A stretch of 64,000 nt of DNA from Microbacterium sp. KUDC0406. GTDB taxonomy: Bacteria > Actinomycetota > Actinomycetes > Actinomycetales > Microbacteriaceae. Both the position numbers and the translations under genes were made by a program. How positions within the stretch are numbered: position 1 is the stretch's first letter; each line of letters opens with the position of its first letter. The notes beneath the pieces are model-generated. The model saw nothing but the letters and a program-made list of their open reading frames with translations. It made no database searches and had not been told where the DNA came from. Below are positions 8,422-17,080 of this stretch, in pieces. The stretch lies in the NCBI RefSeq assembly GCF_021582875.1, contig NZ_CP091138.1, forward strand, positions 186,001 to 250,000, written 5' to 3'.

Positions 8422-9897
8422 ATGAGCACTGCACTCGCACAGAACGAGCAGGACCTGCTTGACCGGGTCCGCACGGGTCTCTACATCGGCGGCGAATGGG
8501 TCGACGCCGAGGAGGGTCGCACGTTCGACGTGCACGACCCCGCCACGAACGCGGTCATCCGCTCGATCGCCGATGCCACCCCCGCCGACGGCATCCGCGC
8601 CCTCGACGCCGCCGCGGCCGCTCAGGATGCCTGGGCGGCCACGCCGCCGCGCACCCGAAGCGACATCCTGCGCAGAGCGTTCGACCTCGTGCAGGAGCAC
8701 AAGGAGGACCTCGCGCTGCTGATGACCCTCGAGATGGGCAAGCCGCTCGCCGAGGCTCGCGGCGAGGTCGTCTACGGCGGTGAGTTCCTGCGCTGGTTCA
8801 GCGAGGAGGCCGTGCGCATCTCCGGACGCTACGGGGTGAACCCCGAGGGCACCGGCCGCATGGTGGTCTCGCAGCGTCCCGTCGGGCCGTCCTTCTTCAT
8901 CACGCCGTGGAACTTCCCGTTCGCCATGGCGACGCGCAAGATCGCCCCGGCGCTGGCCGCCGGCTGCACGGTGGTGATCAAGCCCCCGGCACTCACCCCG
9001 CTGACGACGATCTTCTTCACCCAGCTGCTCGAGGAGGCCGGCCTTCCGGCCGGCGTCGTCAACGTCGTGCAGACGTCGTCGTCGTCGAAGCTGTCGGCGC
9101 CGATCATCGCCGACCCGCGCCTGCGCAAGCTGTCGTTCACCGGCTCGACCGAGGTCGGTCGCAAACTGATCGCGCAGGCCGCCGAGGGCGTGCTGCGCGT
9201 GTCGATGGAGCTGGGCGGCAACGCGCCGTTCGTCGTGTTCGACGACGCCGACCTGGACAAGGCCGTCGAGGGCGCGATGGCTGCGAAGTTCCGCAACATC
9301 GGCCAGGCCTGCACCGCCGCGAACCGGTTCATCGTGCACTCGGCGGTCGCCGAGGAGTTCGCGAACCGGGTCTCCGAGCGCGTCAAGGCGATGAAGATCG
9401 GCCGCGGGACCGAGGAGGGCGTCGCGATCGGGCCGCTGATCGATGCGGACGCCGTCGCGAAGGCCGACGAGCTGGTGCAGGATGCCGTGGGCCGTGGCGC
9501 ACGCGTGCTCGCGGGCGGCAACGCGCTCGACGGCGTCGGCACGTTCTACGAGCCCACCGTGATCACCGAAGTCGCCGCGGGCAGCGACATCCTGCGCGAG
9601 GAGATCTTCGGGCCCGTGCTGGCGATCGCGACTTTCGACACCGAGGACGAGGCGGTGCGCCTGGCGAACGACACCGAGTACGGTCTCGTCTCGTATGTCT
9701 TCACCGAGGATCTGGCACGCGGGCACCGCATGATCGATGCTCTGGAGACGGGCATGATGGGCCTGAACATCGGGGTCGTCTCGAACGCCGCCGCGCCCTT
9801 CGGCGGCGTCAAGCAGTCCGGCGTCGGCCGCGAGGGCGGGTTCGAGGGCATCCACGAATACCTGTCCACCAAGTACACGCTCATCCCCAACGACTGA
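8422..9897 (+). CDS. gabD: NAD(P)-dependent succinate-semialdehyde dehydrogenase
   Basis: A 491-residue aldehyde dehydrogenase. The catalytic cysteine is Cys297 in NIGQACTAANRF and the general base Glu263 in MELGGNAPFVVF; the cofactor region has FTGSTEVGRKL, and the C-terminus has the signature FGGVKQSGVGREGGFEG typical of GabD. It oxidises succinate semialdehyde, the product of GabT, to succinate. It follows the permease by 27 bases with an AGAGAAAGAGAAA purine-rich ribosome site. It could also act on 4-aminobutanal. Confidence 0.88.
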   Translation: MSTALAQNEQDLLDRVRTGLYIGGEWVDAEEGRTFDVHDPATNAVIRSIADATPADGIRALDAAAAAQDAWAATPPRTRSDILRRAFDLVQEHKEDLALLMTLEMGKPLAEARGEVVYGGEFLRWFSEEAVRISGRYGVNPEGTGRMVVSQRPVGPSFFITPWNFPFAMATRKIAPALAAGCTVVIKPPALTPLTTIFFTQLLEEAGLPAGVVNVVQTSSSSKLSAPIIADPRLRKLSFTGSTEVGRKLIAQAAEGVLRVSMELGGNAPFVVFDDADLDKAVEGAMAAKFRNIGQACTAANRFIVHSAVAEEFANRVSERVKAMKIGRGTEEGVAIGPLIDADAVAKADELVQDAVGRGARVLAGGNALDGVGTFYEPTVITEVAAGSDILREEIFGPVLAIATFDTEDEAVRLANDTEYGLVSYVFTEDLARGHRMIDALETGMMGLNIGVVSNAAAPFGGVKQSGVGREGGFEGIHEYLSTKYTLIPND

Positions 9898-9908
9898 AGG
9901 GACGCACA

Positions 9909-11272
9909 ATGACCGACTACGCCGTCGTCAACCCGGCCACCGGGCAGACCCTGGCCTCGTTCGACACGCTCACCGATGAGCAGATCGAGCAGGCCGTGGC
10001 ATCCGCCGCCGAGGCCCACCGCAGCTGGTCGCGCACGTCGACCGTCGCCGAGCGCGCCGGCCTGATCCGCCGGATGGCCCAGCTGCACCGCGAGCGCCGC
10101 GAGGAGCTGGCCGACATCTTCGTCCGAGAGATGGGCAAGCCCCGCGAGGCGGCGCTCGGAGAGGTCGACTTCGCTGCCGACATCGCCGAGTACTACGCCG
10201 ATCAGGCCGAGTCGATCATGGCCGACCAGCCGATCGCGATCCAGGGGAGGGGTCGGCCCTCATCCGCCGCTCCTCGCTCGGGCCGCTGATCGGCATCATG
10301 CCGTGGAACTTCCCGGCCTACCAGATCGTGCGCTTCGCGGCGCCGAACCTCATCGTCGGCAACACGATCCTGCTGAAGCCGGCACCGCAGTGCCCGGAGT
10401 CGTCGAGCGCGATCGCGGAGATCTATCGCGACGCCGGATTCCCGCCGGGGCGTACCAGAACATCCTCGCGACGAACGAGCAGATCGCCGGGATGATCGCC
10501 GACCCGCGGATCGCCGGAGTCTCGCTGACCGGCTCCGAACGTGCCGGCGCGGCCGTCGCCGAGGTCGCCGGCCGCAACCTGAAGAAGGTGGCGCTGGAGC
10601 TGGGCGGTTCAGATCCGTTCATCGTGCTGTCGACGGATGACCTGGACGCCACGGTCCAGGCGGGCGTCGACGCCCGCCTGGACAACAACGGCCAGGCCTG
10701 CAACGGCGCGAAGCGCTTCATCGTCGTGGACGGCCTGTACGACGCGTTCACCGAGAAGTTCACGGCGGCGATGGCCGGCGGTCACCGCGACCGATCCGAT
10801 GCAGGACGACACTGTGCTCGGTCCGGTGTCGTCGGAGGCTGCGGCGGAACGTCTGCAGGAGCAGATCGACGGCGCGGTCGCGCAGGGGGCCACGCTGCTG
10901 ACCGGCGGCACCCGCGACGGCGCGTTCTTCGCGCCGACGGTGCTGGCCGACGTGACGCCCGAGATGGACGTCTACCGCGAGGAACTGTTCGGCCCGGCCG
11001 CAGTGGTCTACCGCGTCGCCGACGAGGACGCGGCGGTCGCCCTGGCGAACGACACCTCGTTCGGGCTCGGCTCGTACGTGTTCACGACGGATGCCGCACA
11101 GGCCGAGCGCGTGGCCGACAGGATCGAGGCCGGAATGGTCTACGTCAACCTCGTGCTGGCGGACAGCCCCGAGCTGCCCTTCGGCGGCATCAAGCGCAGC
11201 GGCACGGCCCGCGAGCTGGGACACCTCGCCGCCGACGAGTTCGTGAACAAGAAGCTCATCCGCGTGGGGTGA
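9909..11272 (+). CDS. Second aldehyde dehydrogenase (three frameshifts)
   Basis: An ALDH of 454 residues once three single-base shifts are repaired: a missing G in the run at 10244-10247, a missing G near 10445, and an extra G near 10777. In the repaired frame it has VVNPATGQTLASF at the start, GPLIGIMPWNFPAYQ, FIVLSTDDL after the ALELGGSDPF base motif, catalytic Cys in NNGQACNGAKRF and FGGIKRSGTARELG at the end. This resembles the short GabD1-type semialdehyde dehydrogenases; it may handle 4-aminobutanal or succinate semialdehyde. It begins 11 bases after gabD and is followed by the operon terminator. Confidence 0.8.
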
Positions 11273-11285
11273 GTCCCGCAGCGCC

Positions 11286-11317
11286 GACGCCCCGCCCGGT
11301 CCGCCGGGTGGGGCGTC
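11286..11317 (+). terminator. Rho-independent-type terminator of the GABA operon
   Basis: GACGCCCCGCCCGG pairs with CCGGGTGGGGCGTC around a 4-base loop, one of the strongest hairpins in the window, 14 bases after the dehydrogenase stop. There is little T-tract, which is common for actinobacterial terminators. Confidence 0.85.
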
Positions 11318-11396
11318 CTGCATTCCAGTGCGGTGCGCTTCGGCCCGCGGAATCCTCCTGTCCTCGCCGGAACTCCTGTTCCAGGGTGGCGGCTGC

Positions 11397-11993
11397 TCAG
11401 TCCTCGGCGCTGAGCGCGGGGAGCAGCACGCCCGCGATGCCGGCGGCGACCCGCCGCGAACCCGGCACATCGTCCTCGCCGGAGAAGGCCGCAAGGAACC
11501 CCTGGTGGAACGCGGCACCGACGAGCGTGCGCGCGGCGGCCGTCGTGTCGGCATCGCGGCGGATGCGACCCGCTCTGCGCTCGGCGTCGAGGAACCGGCG
11601 CACCTCGGTGACGGCCTCGGCGGGCCCCTTGCCCTGGGCGGTGACGCCGTCGCGATGCTGGGCGAGCAGGTCGGGTGACCCGAAGACCGATGCCGCGAGC
11701 GGGAACGTGCTCGTGAAGAACGCCATCAGCTGCTCGGTCAGCGTCATGAGCGCCTCGAGCAGATCCTCCGAGCCTGCGGCATCGGGATCGAAGCGCACCC
11801 GCGGCGTGCGCTCTTCGAGCACGCACAGGAACAGGTGCTGCTTGTCGTCGAAGTTCTTGTACAGCAGCGCCTCGGACAGGCCGGCCCGCTGCGCGATGAG
11901 CTTGGTCGTCGCGTTCGCGATGCCGCGCTCGCGCATGACGAGAAGCGCAGCGTCGAGGAAGCGTTCACGGGCGGGCGGAGCAGGATCGGCCAT
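11397..11993 (-). CDS. TetR-family transcriptional regulator
   Basis: A 198-residue TetR repressor. Residues 9-55 form the DNA-binding domain (FLDAALLVMRERGIANATT, then IAQRAGLSEALLYKNFDDK), and the rest is a helical ligand domain. TAGGAT at 12000-12005 on this strand lies exactly 6 bases before the ATG, so the mRNA should be leaderless. An operator-like palindrome at 12006-12025 lies immediately upstream of that hexamer and is shared with the divergent oxidoreductase remnant. The ligand is unknown. Confidence 0.88.
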   Translation of the reverse strand: MADPAPPARERFLDAALLVMRERGIANATTKLIAQRAGLSEALLYKNFDDKQHLFLCVLEERTPRVRFDPDAAGSEDLLEALMTLTEQLMAFFTSTFPLAASVFGSPDLLAQHRDGVTAQGKGPAEAVTEVRRFLDAERRAGRIRRDADTTAAARTLVGAAFHQGFLAAFSGEDDVPGSRRVAAGIAGVLLPALSAED

Positions 11994-12005
11994 GGGCCTA
12001 TCCTA

Positions 12006-12025
12006 GTGAGTAAGTGTTCACTCAC
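12006..12025. promoter_or_regulatory. TetR operator, GTGAGT-N8-ACTCAC
   Basis: A perfect inverted repeat with 6-base arms sits between the tetR -10 hexamer and the divergent gene start at 12041. The spacing and arms resemble operators of TetR regulators that respond to lipids or xenobiotics. Autorepression is the likely role. Confidence 0.75.
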
Positions 12026-12040
12026 CCCGAGGGGAATCGC

Positions 12041-12318
12041 ATGCGCGTCGCCATCATCGGAGCATCCGGCAGGTCCGGCCGCCGGGCCGTCGCCCACGCC
12101 CTCGAAGCGGGACACGAGGTCGTCTCGGTCGTGCGCACGCCGTCGTCCGCGCCGGCGTCGACGGAGGTCGCGCAGGCGGATGCCCGCGACGTCGACGCCC
12201 TCGCCGCGGCGATGACCGGAGCGGATGCCGTGCCACCTTCGACACCGTCGGCCGCGCGGCGGTCGACGCCCTGACGCATCCGGACTGGATCGGTCGCGCG
12301 GTGTACATCACGGAGTGA
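12041..12318 (+). pseudogene. NAD(P)-binding oxidoreductase remnant with internal deletion
   Basis: The first 66 or so codons (MRVAIIGASGRSGRRAVAHA) encode the beta-alpha-beta dinucleotide-binding start of an atypical short-chain dehydrogenase, with the GASGRSG loop. After GADAV the frame changes, and the following frame encodes a plausible C-terminus (TFDTVGRAAVDALTHPDWIG ... YITE) ending at 12318. A complete family member is about 200 residues, so roughly 100 residues are missing. Unlike the single-base shifts elsewhere this is a real internal deletion, or a misassembly. The 3' end overlaps the convergent MFS gene by 11 bases. Confidence 0.65.
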
Positions 12319-13543
12319 CATCCGAGGTTCCGGCTCGGGCCGGGGAAGGATCGGCACGCCGCCGGAGCTTCGCGGTCGCGAGTGCGACGAGGAAGCAGGC
12401 CGCCACGACTCCGAGGCCGAGCAGCTGCCAGCCCGCGACGCTCGCCATCGCGCCGGCACCGAGGGATCCGATCACCTGGAACGAGCCGGTGATCGTCTCT
12501 GCGATGGGCTGTACGCGTCCCCGTTCTTCGGCGCGGTAGGTGCTGGTGATCAGTGCGCTGCCTCCGCTGAAGGTGAGGTTCCAGCCCACGCCGATCGTCA
12601 GCATCGCCGTGAAGAACGCCCACTCTGCGGTGCTGAAGGCTGCGACCGCGCCTGAAACGAGAATCAGTACGATCCCGATGGAGGTGATGGCCCGCTCGCC
12701 GATCCGGTCGATGATGCGCGCGACGAAGAATCCGGGCGCGAACATGCCGACCATGTGCAACTGGACGGCGAACGCCGCTGCAGCTTCACTGTGGCCCATC
12801 GCCATCCCCGCGATGGGGCCCGCTGTCATCATCGCGTTCATCGCGACCGCGGCGAATGCCGTTGTCAGCACTCCCGCCAGCAGGATCGGCTGGCGCCACA
12901 GCACTCTCCGGGACCGCCCGCCCGAGCCTACTGCCGGGCCTGTTGTCATGCGCCCGAGCTCGGCGGGGAGCATCGCGTTCCAGAGTGCGGCGATCACGCC
13001 GAACACCGCGACCAGGACGTAGCTGGCCACGTAGGTCACGGGTAGGAGGTCCGCGGTCCACGTGGCGAGGAACGGCCCGATCAGGGCGGCGACGAGCCCG
13101 CCGGCCAGCACCGTCGTGACGGCCGCCGCGCGCGCCCCCTGAGCGGTGTCGGCGGCGGCATAGCGGTAGTAGCCCGTCGCCGCGCCGTACAGGCCGATGA
13201 GGAACGTGCCCGCACACAGCAGCCAGAAGGAGCCCCATTGCACCGCCAACGCCGAGATCAGCCCTGAAGCTATTGCGGCGCCGGAGAAGAGCACGAACGT
13301 CTTGCGGTAGCCGAATCGCCCGATCGTCCGTGACACGACGAATGTCGATGACAGAGCGCCGACGGCGATCAGGCTGAAGGGAAGCGTCGCGAGCGCGTCC
13401 GTCGGGGCGAGGTGATGCCCGACGATCCCGGTGAGCGTGAGATCGATAGAGCTTCCGAACACGGCGAGGGCCTGTGAAGGGGCTAACCGACGCGCGATCC
13501 GAAGGCTCGCATGTCGGGTTGAGATCGTCGAAGATTCGGTCAT
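12308..13543 (-). CDS. MFS transporter
   Basis: A 411-residue major facilitator with about 12 hydrophobic segments. The A-motif region between helices 2 and 3 reads IGRFGYRKTFVLFSGAA, and a related RIIDRIGERAITSIGI appears in the second half. The family includes arabinose-efflux and drug-efflux proteins; the cargo cannot be inferred. It is divergent from a GlxA/AraC regulator and separated from it by about 70 bases, so regulation by that protein is plausible. The C-terminus is short and basic. Confidence 0.85.
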   Translation of the reverse strand: MTESSTISTRHASLRIARRLAPSQALAVFGSSIDLTLTGIVGHHLAPTDALATLPFSLIAVGALSSTFVVSRTIGRFGYRKTFVLFSGAAIASGLISALAVQWGSFWLLCAGTFLIGLYGAATGYYRYAAADTAQGARAAAVTTVLAGGLVAALIGPFLATWTADLLPVTYVASYVLVAVFGVIAALWNAMLPAELGRMTTGPAVGSGGRSRRVLWRQPILLAGVLTTAFAAVAMNAMMTAGPIAGMAMGHSEAAAAFAVQLHMVGMFAPGFFVARIIDRIGERAITSIGIVLILVSGAVAAFSTAEWAFFTAMLTIGVGWNLTFSGGSALITSTYRAEERGRVQPIAETITGSFQVIGSLGAGAMASVAGWQLLGLGVVAACFLVALATAKLRRRADPSPARAGTSDVTP

Positions 13544-13601
13544 GTCATCGATGATCCGGACCCGGCGGCAGCCCGACCAGTGGCATGAATGCCGCTTTAG
13601 C

Positions 13602-13607
13602 TAAGAT
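13602..13607 (+). promoter_or_regulatory. -10 hexamer TAAGAT of the GlxA/AraC gene
   Basis: TAAGAT lies 7 bases before the ATG at 13615, the spacing expected for a leaderless transcript. It overlaps the small palindrome TTAGCTAA (13597-13604), a possible regulator contact. Confidence 0.55.
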
Positions 13608-13614
13608 TACTGCC

Positions 13615-14583
13615 ATGGTTCGTTCCTCCATGCCACGCGAGTCCGCCCGCCATCGGATCGCCGTGCTCGCGATGGAGCGAGTGCAGCCGATGGAAGTGGG
13701 CATCCCGTTCCAGATCTTCGACCGCGAAGCGCTCCCCTACGACGTGGTGCTCTGCGCTCGTCGGGCCGGCCCGGTCGACACCATGAACGGGTGGCAGCTG
13801 ATCGCACCGTGGGGCCTCGACGCCCTCGAGACCGCCGATACCGTGATCGTTCCTGCTTTCCGAGACATCGGCTCGATCCCCGAAGATGTCGCTAGCGCGC
13901 TGCGTCAGGCCCACAGTCGCGGGGCTCGGATGGTATCCATCTGCGCGGGGGCGTTCGCCCTCGCGAACGCCGGGCTTCTCGACGGCCGGCGGGCCACCAC
14001 CCACTGGATTCACGCCGCGAGGCTTGCGCGACAGCACCCCGAGGTCGTCGTCGACCCGGATGCGCTTTACGTCGACGAGGGCGACGTCGTCACCTCGGCG
14101 GGAGTCTCGAGTGGGATCGATCTCTGCCTGCATCTGCTGCGCCAGGATCATGGAGCAGCCGTGGCCAACGCGGTCGCCCGCGATATCGTCGCCGCGCCAC
14201 GGCGTGAGGGCGGACAGGCTCAGTTCATCCCCAAGCCGGCTATTGCGGCGAATGAACCTTCGAGCCTCGCTCCGACCCTCGAATGGGCACTCGCTCGACT
14301 CGAGCTTCCTCTCACCGTCGCGGACTTCGCACGGCACGCCAGGATGTCGTCGCGCACCTTCGCGCGCGTCTTCGGCGCCGCGACCGGGACGACACCGCTG
14401 AAGTGGCTGAACTCAGCCCGGATCGACAGAGCCCGCGAGCTGCTCGAGACCAGCGACCTCCCCGTCGACCAGCTGGCACCCCTGTGCGGGCTCGGCACGC
14501 CGACGAACCTGCGCATTCACTTCCGGCGCGTCACCGGTACGACACCCAGCGCATACCGGCGCACCTTCCGGGCCGATGAGTAG
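13615..14583 (+). CDS. GlxA-family regulator (DJ-1/PfpI domain + AraC HTH)
   Basis: A 322-residue protein with an N-terminal DJ-1/PfpI-like domain (HRIAVLAMERVQPMEVGIPF; nucleophile-elbow region MVSICAGAFALANAGLLDGR with Cys) and a C-terminal AraC double helix-turn-helix (from LTVADFARHARMSSRTFARV to TNLRIHFRRVTGTTPSAYRR). These regulators bind small ligands in the amidase-like domain and usually activate a neighbouring operon, here perhaps the divergent MFS exporter. I start at 13615 because TAAGAT lies 7 bases upstream; an in-frame ATG at 13585 would put protein in the promoter. Confidence 0.85.
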   Translation: MVRSSMPRESARHRIAVLAMERVQPMEVGIPFQIFDREALPYDVVLCARRAGPVDTMNGWQLIAPWGLDALETADTVIVPAFRDIGSIPEDVASALRQAHSRGARMVSICAGAFALANAGLLDGRRATTHWIHAARLARQHPEVVVDPDALYVDEGDVVTSAGVSSGIDLCLHLLRQDHGAAVANAVARDIVAAPRREGGQAQFIPKPAIAANEPSSLAPTLEWALARLELPLTVADFARHARMSSRTFARVFGAATGTTPLKWLNSARIDRARELLETSDLPVDQLAPLCGLGTPTNLRIHFRRVTGTTPSAYRRTFRADE

Positions 14584-14630
14584 GCCCGGGCAGACAGTGC
14601 GGATGCTCCGAGAAAAGCCGGAAGCAGCGC

Positions 14631-14659
14631 TTGCAGGATTCGTAGCTCTGTTCTAGACT
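14631..14659 (+). promoter_or_regulatory. Promoter of the DUF222 gene
   Basis: TTGCAG (14631-14636), a 17-base spacer and TAGACT (14654-14659) form a near-consensus vegetative promoter. The ATG at 14666 is 6 bases after the -10, so the mRNA is predicted leaderless. Confidence 0.75.
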
Positions 14660-14665
14660 GGATGC

Positions 14666-16477
14666 ATGGTGCAGGTGTCGAGTCTCGAAGAGAAGGATGC
14701 TCTTCTCGATGCCTGGGTGGAGTGTCGGCGGGAGATCGATCGGATGGAGGCGCGGGCGGCCGAGCTGCTCGCTGCCCGTGAGGTGCTGTTCGACGCGGAT
14801 GTCGCGGAGCATCAGCTGGCGCGTGAGTCGATCCGCCGGTCGATGATCGCGGAGTTCTCCGCGACCGGGCGCCTGGCCAGGGGGACGATGGAGTCCGCGT
14901 TCGCGACGGCGCGGGCGCTGACCGATCATCCCGCGGTGCTGGATGCGCTCCAGGAGGGGCGGATCACGGTCGCGCACGCCCGGCAGATCACACGGGTGGC
15001 CGCGGCGATCGATGAGGCCGTCGTCAATGGCACGGTCGACCCTGCCGTGACCGTCCTGTTCGACACGGCGGTGCTGGCGTTCGCGGAGCAGGACTCCCCG
15101 GCACGCACCGGGGCCCACGCCCGTCAGGTCGTGACCGCGCTTCTGGGAGAGACGATGCGTGAACGGCACCAGCGCACGCGGTCGGAGCGGTGCGTGCAGA
15201 TCGTGTCGATCGAGGACGGCCTGGCCCGGCTGACCGCCGTGCTTCCGGAGCACCTCGCCTTCGCGATCCGTGACCGGCTCGACCAGCTCGTCCGCGAGGT
15301 CGTGCGCGCCGAGAAGGCCGAACAAGCCGAGCGCGCACAGATCGAACGCGAGGAGCACGAGCGGGCCGCGCGCGAGCGGGCAGAGCACGAGCGGGCGCAG
15401 ACCGAGCGCGAGCGGGCAGAGCACGAGCGGGCGCAGACCGAGCGCGAGCGGGCAGCGCGCGAGCGGGCCGAAGCGGAGGATGCGATGGCGGGCACGGCCG
15501 CGGATGCCGGCGACGCAGAGGGGCACGTGGTCGGCGCTGACCAGGCGGCCGGCGAGGACGCCGACGACGCCGAGACGGCCGGCGAGGCCGCGTTCGCGGA
15601 CGAGGACCCGCAGGGCGGGATGTGGGCGGGCCGGATGCCGGATGACCCCGACTCGGTCGAGGAGTTCCTCACCCGCATCGAGGCCTACCTCGCCGCAGGA
15701 GATGACCACCTCAACGACAACCACCAGTACGACGACGGCCCGTTCGAGGGAGCGACGGGCCGGCCGTTCTTCGGACACCCCGATGACGAGTGGTTCCCTT
15801 CCGACGCGGAACCCGCAGCCGACTTCGACGCCCGGATGGACGCGTTCCTCGCCGACCTGAATCGCACCGACGACCGGAACAGGACGCGTGCCGGTGAGCG
15901 CACCCTGGACCAGATCCGTGCCGATCTGTTCACCGACCTGCTGCTCGGCTCAGACCCCACCGCACTGTCCGGCACCGGGCTGGACGGCATCACCGCTCGC
16001 ATCCAGGTCACCGTCGCCGCGACCACCCTCGCCGGCGCCGACAACCAGATGGCACAGATCGACGGCATCGGGCCGGTGCATCCCGACATCGCCCGGGAGC
16101 TGGCCGGGCGAAGTTCCGGGTGGGCCAGGCTCTTCCTCGACCCGACCGGCATGGTCACAGAGACCGACGCGTATTCGCCCACCGACGGGATGCGCCGATT
16201 CTTGCGCGCGAGAGACCAGCACTGCCGATTCCCCGGATGCCGCCGCACCGTCGCGTCCTGCGAACTCGACCACAACCACGACTACGCTCTCGGCGGGCCC
16301 ACTGCGATCGGCAACCTCGCCCACTTCTGCCCGGCCCATCACCAGCTCAAACATCCCTCCGTGCCCGACCAGTTCCGATGGACCGCACGCATCGACCCAG
16401 ACGGCGGTCTGGTCTGGACCGCGCCCAACGGCCGCCACTACACCGACACCGCACCCCGCCGCATCATGTTCGTCTGA
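14666..16477 (+). CDS. DUF222 protein with C-terminal HNH nuclease motif
   Basis: A 603-residue protein of the actinobacterial DUF222/13E12 group. The N-terminal part is helical DUF222; residues about 215-275 are a long charged helix built from 12-residue repeats (RERAEHERAQTE); an acidic disordered stretch follows; and the C-terminus has an HNH motif: CRFPGCRR, CELDHNHDYALGGPT, then FCPAHHQLKH. Such proteins occur in many copies per genome in Microbacteriaceae; a mobile or DNA-modifying role has been suggested but is not established. The zinc cysteines and HNH residues are present, so catalysis is possible. Confidence 0.85.
   Translation: MVQVSSLEEKDALLDAWVECRREIDRMEARAAELLAAREVLFDADVAEHQLARESIRRSMIAEFSATGRLARGTMESAFATARALTDHPAVLDALQEGRITVAHARQITRVAAAIDEAVVNGTVDPAVTVLFDTAVLAFAEQDSPARTGAHARQVVTALLGETMRERHQRTRSERCVQIVSIEDGLARLTAVLPEHLAFAIRDRLDQLVREVVRAEKAEQAERAQIEREEHERAARERAEHERAQTERERAEHERAQTERERAARERAEAEDAMAGTAADAGDAEGHVVGADQAAGEDADDAETAGEAAFADEDPQGGMWAGRMPDDPDSVEEFLTRIEAYLAAGDDHLNDNHQYDDGPFEGATGRPFFGHPDDEWFPSDAEPAADFDARMDAFLADLNRTDDRNRTRAGERTLDQIRADLFTDLLLGSDPTALSGTGLDGITARIQVTVAATTLAGADNQMAQIDGIGPVHPDIARELAGRSSGWARLFLDPTGMVTETDAYSPTDGMRRFLRARDQHCRFPGCRRTVASCELDHNHDYALGGPTAIGNLAHFCPAHHQLKHPSVPDQFRWTARIDPDGGLVWTAPNGRHYTDTAPRRIMFV
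15371..15458 (+). repeat. 36-bp tandem repeat within the DUF222 gene
   Basis: Two exact 36-base units (15371-15406 and 15407-15442) and a partial third encode the 12-residue charged unit RERAEHERAQTE. The near-identity at DNA level implies a recent duplication, and copy number may vary between strains. Confidence 0.85.
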
Positions 16478-16534
16478 ACCGCCGTCCGCAGGGGAACGAG
16501 GACGAAACCTGTCAGAAGCTATGCCGCATCAACC

Positions 16535-17080
16535 TCAGACTGGCGCGGTCGATTCGCCGGCCGGGACGCTCGGCTGCGACGCTCCTTCGGTGAGCAGCTG
16601 CGCGAGGCGGGTCCGTGCTCGGGCGTACCTGGTCCGGGCCGTCGACGGATTCATGCCGAGATGCGCCGCGGCATCGGCGATCGTGAAGCCGTCCCAGTGG
16701 AGGAGGACGACGAGCTCGCGGGAACGGGCATCGAGACTGCGGACGGCGGCGCGAACGGCGGCATCCCGTTCGCCGTCCTCGGCCACGCGAGCGGGATCGG
16801 CGACGATCGTCTCCAGGTGATCGCGCAGCGCATCGGCCAGGTCGTTTCGCCGCGTCCTGCCCCGGTGATGCTCCCGCAGTACGTTTCTCGCGACCCCGAA
16901 GCACCACTTCCTGGCATCCTCCGAAGTGGTCGGGACGACCTTCCTGCGCCGCCAGATCACGACGAAGAGGTCGGCCAGCAGGTCGGCCGCCTGCTCCGGA
17001 TCCTGCACGCGGCGGAGGAAGTAGCCGAGCAGATCGCTGCCGTTGTCGCGGATGACGCCGGTGATGTGCTCGTCGCTCAT
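16535..17080 (-). CDS. ECF-type RNA polymerase sigma factor
   Basis: A 181-residue sigma-70 family protein. Region 2 covers roughly residues 12-75 (GYFLRRVQDPEQAADLLADL, then RKWCFGVARNVLREHHRGR) and region 4 residues 108-160 (LDARSRELVVLLHWDGFTIA followed by AAAHLGMNPSTARTRYARAR). It would direct RNA polymerase to a small regulon. Its ATG overlaps the stop of an upstream membrane-protein gene by 4 bases, an order opposite to the usual sigma then anti-sigma arrangement. No typical zinc-type anti-sigma factor is adjacent. Confidence 0.82.
   Translation of the reverse strand: MSDEHITGVIRDNGSDLLGYFLRRVQDPEQAADLLADLFVVIWRRRKVVPTTSEDARKWCFGVARNVLREHHRGRTRRNDLADALRDHLETIVADPARVAEDGERDAAVRAAVRSLDARSRELVVLLHWDGFTIADAAAHLGMNPSTARTRYARARTRLAQLLTEGASQPSVPAGESTAPV

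Noticed and set aside
14666..16477. HNH gene as homing endonuclease or intron
   Set aside because: DUF222-HNH proteins are free-standing, have their own promoter here and interrupt no gene.
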